In this document: piece by piece, positions 59,511 through 64,000 of the stretch
Position numbering within the stretch: position 1 is the first letter of the stretch
Layout: each line of letters begins with the position of its first letter
Source: Polytrichum commune
Taxonomy: Eukaryota > Streptophyta > Polytrichopsida > Polytrichales > Polytrichaceae
NCBI GenBank assembly: GCA_950295325.1
Contig: OX485809.1
Span: forward strand, 14,570,001-14,634,000
DNA length: 64,000 bases
Reading direction: 5' to 3'
Program-made: the position numbers and the translations under genes
Notes under the pieces: model-generated
Told to the model about the DNA's origin: nothing
Seen by the model: the letters and a program-made list of their open reading frames with translations, nothing else
Database searches by the model: none

Positions 59511-59597
59511 TGATAGTTTCATACATAAGACATGAATAATCTCTCCAAGTTGCACAAATATGCAAAGCTCAAGCTTTTTAAGATATGTTTCATCTAG

Positions 59598-60474
59598 AAA
59601 GTTGCAAAACGAAATGGTGCGGTGGTGGAGCTTCCAGAGAATGGCAGGGAGCTCAAGGCTAGGTTCCTTTACTTCCACTTCGAGGAGTTTCATGCAGGTG
59701 TAATCGAGCGGGGAGGGGCAGGGTGTGTGAATCCTCGGGCTATGGTGAAAGCGCAACTAGAATGTGCAAGTAAACATGGTGCACACGTAGTTCCAGAGAC
59801 AACGGTGGAAATTGCAGCCATTGATGATGATGATGTGGTTGTTACCAAAGATGGAGGCAGGGTTATCTCTACATTGAAAATTTCTTCTCTACACCGATGC
59901 TTATATGAATTTGCTTGATCAAGGATATACGAATCTGTTGTGCTTGCAGAAATTGGAGAGAAAGAGGTGGAGAGCTTGACAGGTTTGTCAGCCATCGTAT
60001 GGCTCCTTGATAATCACCCTCTCTTTCACTCTGTGAATGCTTGCCCTCCTGTGCTCTACCCTGACGGCGAGAAATACATTGGGATTGGTGGATCGCAGCG
60101 GAAGCTCATGCAAGATCAAAACCAGAGGATATCGTCTAGTGGTTTCACGGAGATGGTAGACCAGAGGTAATTGAATCACTCTAGAAAAGCCTCATTCAAC
60201 TACTTCCACAAACCTTCAACTCGTTCCAGAGAAAATTCATGCATCGTGGCCTACACTGCGATGAATTACCCTTACGTCACAACTATGGATGGCAAACCTG
60301 GTCCTGGAGCACATGTTTTCGTGTGCGCGGGTGGGTGTGGCGCCGTTGCCAAACTCTCGGACGAGATTAATTGGCCGCGTGGGTGTTCTCCTGATCGGCC
60401 ACGGCGTGTGGAAGTATGACATGGAGGAACAAAATTTCGCAGTACGTAGTTTCCTCGAAAGATCTACAACATGA
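59598..60474 (+). pseudogene. broken FAD-dependent oxidoreductase fragment, introns kept
   Basis: Three exon-like blocks: about 59598-59860 (ELPENGRELKARF..., NPRAMVKAQLECASKHGAHV, VPETTVEIA), 59950-60166 (EIGEKEVESL, NHPLFHSVN, CPPVLYPDGEKYIGIGGSQR) and about 60229-60474 (CIVAYTAMNYPYVTTMDGKP, VFVCAGGCGAVAKLSDEI). These resemble the middle and C-terminal parts of plant FAD-dependent (sarcosine-oxidase/DAO-like) oxidoreductases: substrate half, then the Y-P-DG-KY and GG-GA-AK-SDEIG motifs near the C-end. The N-terminal GxGxxG FAD site is absent upstream. At 60366-60372 the sequence ATTAATT shifts the frame: SDEI continues as IGRVGVLLIGHG only one base out of phase, as if four bases were duplicated. 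Introns are present (CTTGCAG before block 2, GAG/GTAATT after it, TTCCAG before block 3), so it is not a retrocopy. It lies inside a repeat whose other copy lacks it. Confidence 0.7.
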
Positions 60475-60872
60475 TTCATATCACAGTACTATGGTCCGAT
60501 GAAACTCTCTAACCGCTACGGCGATGGCTGAAGCTTCCCGCGGGCGATTCAATATCTGCTGCATCGACGATGGAACTTACTCGCCATAGCTAGCATGATG
60601 CGATTCAAGTATGTGAAATTGGTACACTGGAAGAGATTCACATATGCACCGCCCAAACAACCATGCACACAATTCACTATTCACTCTGAAAATGAAGGTT
60701 GGAAGCATTTCGAGCAAGGATTCTCCGAGCGTTCGCAACTGCTCTACGAAAGAGACGAGAGGCAGACGTAGAGGAGGAGGAAGGCTTCTCAGATCTACTA
60801 GAATCGTAGATATGGTGGTGGTTTTGGAAGATGTTGTGGATCCTCCATTTTGATAGATGTCAGGGGTTCCAA
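60475..60872. other. remainder of the insert beside the FAD fragment
   Basis: GC-richer than the surroundings, open in several short frames on both strands (for example 60891-60577 minus), ending in a polypurine block (AGAGGAGGAGGAAGG). It has no match in the 31 kb repeat copy, so it belongs to the same insert as the FAD fragment; its own origin was not recognised. Confidence 0.4.
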
Positions 60873-61050
60873 TATTGACGATGTGATGCAATGCGAGAGT
60901 GTGATTTGACTTCTTTGACAGTTTGCAATAATTTCAAAAATCCATGATATAAGGGAGGGAAATGTGACAATAAGGAATGAGATTTAATTTGAGAACATCC
61001 GTTCCCTGGGGTTTCGAGATTTTAGAGAAGGAGTGACATTTAAGGAGGTT
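60873..61050. repeat. right half of the repeat that holds the FAD gene fragment
   Basis: Aligns with 31362-31540 (GATGTGATGCAATGCGAG, GGGAGGGAAATGTGACA, GAACATCCGTTCCCTGGGGT, AAGGAGTGACATT). Confidence 0.7.
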
Positions 61051-61150
61051 GATAAAATGGAGTTTAATGTATAATATTCAAGCATAAATTCATATGTGCA
61101 TTTTTATTCAACCTATTCTAATTATATTCAAAGAAATCTTTGAGTGTAAC

Positions 61151-61246
61151 ACATAACATTATTCAAATTCATAACACTGTTATGTGGAACTAACAATATT
61201 CCATGGAATTCCTTAGAGATTGTTATGGATTTGAATAATGTTATGT
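61151..61246. repeat. palindromic foldback element, copy 2
   Basis: ACATAACATTATTCAAATTC at the left and GGATTTGAATAATGTTATGT at the right form a near-perfect hairpin of 96 bp, related to 30514-30659. Confidence 0.8.
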
Positions 61247-61514
61247 AGTACTACATCTATAAAAATAGGTTGAAATAAACATAAATTATATCAACTTTAT
61301 ATAATATCATCTAATATCATGAGGGTAAGTGCAAGGGAATTACTACTACAAGCGTCATCATGATCATGTCACTTCTAGATCATGTGTTGTTAGTAATGTC
61401 TAAAAAGTCCACACTCCATACTAGGTACATATTACATGACATGTATGAAGGAAAATATTAATATATGTTGTAGCATTGTCAGTCAATGTGGTCTATGAAA
61501 AATTAACATGGGCC

Positions 61515-61885
61515 CCCAATGGTGAGGTATGTGGGTGTTATTTGGTTCATTTTTCATGTTCTCCAACTTCTATCGATTGGATTTAAACAACATAACTTGT
61601 GTTGCATTAGCAATTTTACAATGAAACATTTGCAAAAAAAAGAAAAACAAATTGAAAGTTGGACCTCACCTAAGTTAGTTATGGATATTGGAAGTGCATG
61701 TTTGCTAATTTTTTAACTAGATATGTAGGTCCTCCCAATTGCGTTCACTGTTGAGTGTAGAGCACTTATTGATATTTGAAGACATAGTCCAATCTCTTTT
61801 GAACGTGTTTTTATGTTGTTTGCTCTTTGATCCTCACCAAACCGCATACCAATCAAATATAGGGGTCCGATTAAGAAAACAAGCC
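61515..61885 (-). repeat. long copy of the high-copy dispersed family
   Basis: Colinear with 32235-32590: GGTATGTGGGTGTTATTTGG, TTCATGTTCTCCAACTTCTA, GTGTTGCATTAGCAAT, TAGGTCCTCCCAATTG, TTTGATCCTCACCAAACCGC, ATACCAATCAAATATAGG. Confidence 0.7.
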
Positions 61886-63542
61886 ACTTAAGACCCATCA
61901 ACCATAACATTACTCATCAATTTTCTTCCGTTTATGGGCCACAAGAATATAACCAGGGGATGACTCAAATTCGGATTGTGCTCCCAACACCCCATGGTTA
62001 TATTACCGGGGCCCACAAAATGAACGCACAACATTGAGTAGTGGTATGACCTTAGGTGTCAGCCAACGAAATCCTCAGAATACCTTGTCTGTTCCATATT
62101 ATTTGCGCATAATTTTATTCTAGTTTGCAAGCATGGGAATCTAGAAATCACGACCACAAGATTTGAATACCATACATTTTTTTTGGTAATTTCTGTTTTA
62201 TTCAACTCAAAATGTTTAGTGTAGAACTTCAATTTCAAAAAATGGGGGAAAGTTGTATTGAGATTTTTCATATTTTTTGGTTTTTGTTGTAAAGAATGGA
62301 CACTCGAATGAGTCATGTTAAAAAAAGAAAAAATAAAAGAAAAATTTTAAACTTTTTGTTCAAAATACAAACATTGTTGTAGGGTCAGTAGTTAACACAA
62401 TTGTGAGGGCCTAATGCGATCAATAAAAAAATAAATAAAGAGTTTTAAAAAAAAAATCATCACTTTGACCTCTTGTTACTTTTGCATCTCAACTCTGAAC
62501 TTGAACTTGTAATGATAATCTATTGGATTCATAATTCCCAACCAGATGGGACAATACGCAATCCGATCCAGCGCCCACAATTGTTTGCAAAGTTGGAAGT
62601 GCTCACAATAGGGCTGCATACCACAGTTAAATCTTCAAGGCAATGATGCTCTGTGTTAGTGTGACTTAGAGCATGCTGAATGCTACAAAAAATTGCGTCA
62701 CAGTGTGTGGTTCAATAGAGTGACCACAAATCAATGTTTGACATGTGATGTTTTAAAGTTATTAATGTCTGCAGGTTTTTTCATTACACACTTTTAGTTG
62801 AGTCCTTCTGAACCCTCTTCTAGATTTCAAGGAATTTGTATGGAGGTTTTTGGTACAACAGTTATAACTAGATTTCCAGGACAGTCTCTGATGTTTGACA
62901 TGAAGAATTGAAAGATTAATGTCTTGGGTAGAGAAACAAATTCCAACCAAGTAGAGCTCTGTGCAAGTACTAATGCCTTGATTTGTTTGGAGTGCATTGG
63001 ATAGCTTCGCATGGTTGAAGAATTGCGATAAAATGTCAGAAAAATGTTCCCAACTTACAAGGAAATCCGTGAGCTCAAAGTGTGTAAATGATGAGCTCAA
63101 AGCTCGTCTCTGCTCAACTGTCACTTGATTTGAACACCATAAGGATTTATGAAATTCTTCTTTATTTTCTGTAAGTATTCATATAAAGACATAAGGCCAA
63201 ACAATAGCACTCAATGAATAAGCTTTGAGAGATTGGTAAGAAAAAAGAGTACAAGACCCACTGCCTTTGAATGAATTATGTACAGAGTGAATGGCCACTA
63301 CGGGTGGCCTGACCGATTGAGACAATCTCACTTAATACATTTTCCGAGCATACAAAAGGCGGCGAATTTTTGGAGGACTACTGTTGCTAGCTAGGAATTA
63401 ATGAAACACCTCTTGGAACCTAAAGAGGAACAACTAAATGCCGCCTCAATTGAATGTGGTATTGATCTAAAGTCTAGAGAGAAAAAGAGAAAGAGTCTGG
63501 ACTCTAGACTCTAGAGAGAGTTTGTGGATATGCAGCTACCTA
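61886..63542. other. 3' side of the ABCG gene; repeat debris and probable 3' UTR
   Basis: About 62380-62600 is a tail fragment of the high-copy family. 62640-63540 has no repeat match and no gene features; on the minus strand the first part (below 63543) would be the transporter's 3' UTR. A 120-codon minus frame at 63124-62762 has no recognisable domain. Confidence 0.4.
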
Positions 63543-63821
63543 CTAACGTGTTTGGAAGTTGAGCTTCTTGATTCCAAGGACAAAGATGAAGGCGAAGAAG
63601 GCGGCCCATCCAAACAACATGATGGCCACGTATTTCATGAAGCTTTCTTCATATCCAAAGGTTGTTTTTACGTACGCGGCGACATTGGTGATATTAGCAC
63701 TAGAGTCTGAGATGGTGAGAGGTGTCGTATGGAGGTCGCCAAATTGAGAGGTGATCAGTCCATTCAGTGTCCAAGCCAGGGGGCAGATCCAGTAGTACCA
63801 GATCCACCACACAGGAATATT
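63543..63821 (-). CDS. last exon of a PDR-type ABCG transporter (partial)
   Basis: Minus-strand exon of 92 codons plus TAG, preceded by a CTGTTGCAG acceptor at 63822-63830. It reads NIPVWWIWYYWICPLAWTLN, GLITSQFGDL, then FGYEESF, a final membrane span AIMLFGWAAFFAFIFVLGI, and the C-terminus KKLNFQTR. IPVWW-WYYW-CP-AWT-GL-SQ-GD and a terminal IKKLNFQ-R are hallmarks of full-size plant ABCG (pleiotropic drug resistance) exporters, which pump hormones, terpenoids and other lipophilic compounds across the plasma membrane. The rest of the gene lies beyond the right edge; 63831-64000 appears to be intron. The exon looks intact, so the gene is probably functional. The exact ABCG member and substrate cannot be told from this exon. 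Confidence 0.9.
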   Translation of the reverse strand, partial: NIPVWWIWYYWICPLAWTLNGLITSQFGDLHTTPLTISDSSANITNVAAYVKTTFGYEESFMKYVAIMLFGWAAFFAFIFVLGIKKLNFQTR

Positions 63822-64000
63822 CTGCAACAGATTCAAGGCACTCAAATGTCAGTATTGTATCTTTCAAAAGGATTAAAAGAAACATCATTTCAATTTGGAA
63901 AGCTTCAATCAAAACAAGTTCGGGTGAGTCTGAAGTGAAGTATGTCAGGAATCGCTTCTCAATAAGTTTTATGGTTTACAGTTTACAGTTTGATAGGGTT

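Noticed and set aside
60577-60891. 104-codon minus-strand open frame beside the oxidoreductase fragment
   Set aside because: No recognisable domain; its reading depends on the purine-rich strand opposite and overlaps the repeat border.
62762-63124. 120-codon minus-strand open frame downstream of the ABCG exon
   Set aside because: No domain or splice evidence; more likely ABCG 3' UTR or flank.

Overview
The window looks like nuclear DNA of a land plant. It holds spliced genes with GT/AG introns, a plant cytosolic (GH100) neutral invertase, the last exon of a PDR-type ABCG transporter, a nuclear tRNA-Thr with a Pol III terminator, and many small non-autonomous transposons. A large Ig-like/TRP-like membrane protein and the lack of any recognisable LTR retrotransposon make a seed-free plant (bryophyte, lycophyte or fern) the best guess; this is inference. 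There are no operons, CRISPR arrays or prokaryotic features.

Layout. 1-3.1 kb: repeat debris, including two copies of one MITE in opposite orientation. 3.3-4.7 kb (+): an intronless gene for a 434-residue protein with a possible diverged AP2/ERF-like region and a Gln-rich coiled coil. 7.4-10.7 kb (+): a five-exon cytosolic neutral/alkaline invertase core. 12.5 kb (-): tRNA-Thr(CGU). 14.5-25.9 kb (-): a 14-exon gene whose exons join in phase at every junction into a 1282-residue secreted/membrane protein with Ig-like repeats and a multi-pass C-terminal half. It is bordered by degenerate tandem repeats on both sides and has another array inside its last intron. 28-59 kb: a gene-poor repeat mosaic. 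59.6-60.5 kb (+): a broken FAD-dependent oxidoreductase fragment lying inside a repeat whose uninterrupted paralogue is at 31.2-31.5 kb. 63.5-63.8 kb (-): the last exon of an ABCG/PDR transporter that continues past the right edge.

The genes do not form a pathway. The invertase splits cytosolic sucrose, the ABCG protein exports small molecules, and the Ig-like/TRP-like protein is probably a cell-surface channel or sensor of unknown function. Much of the unique information in 28-59 kb is transposon structure: several TIR families with 3-bp TAA target duplications, one with a 12-bp duplication, one with homopolymer G/C tips and a 9-bp duplication, foldback elements, and one large dispersed family present in more than a dozen pieces. 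The best candidates for something undescribed are the gene-fragment insertion inside the 31 kb/59-61 kb repeat pair, the Ig-like/TRP-like receptor with its arrays, the AP2-like/Gln-rich protein, and the G-run-tipped element. All identities come from reading by eye; no database search was possible.
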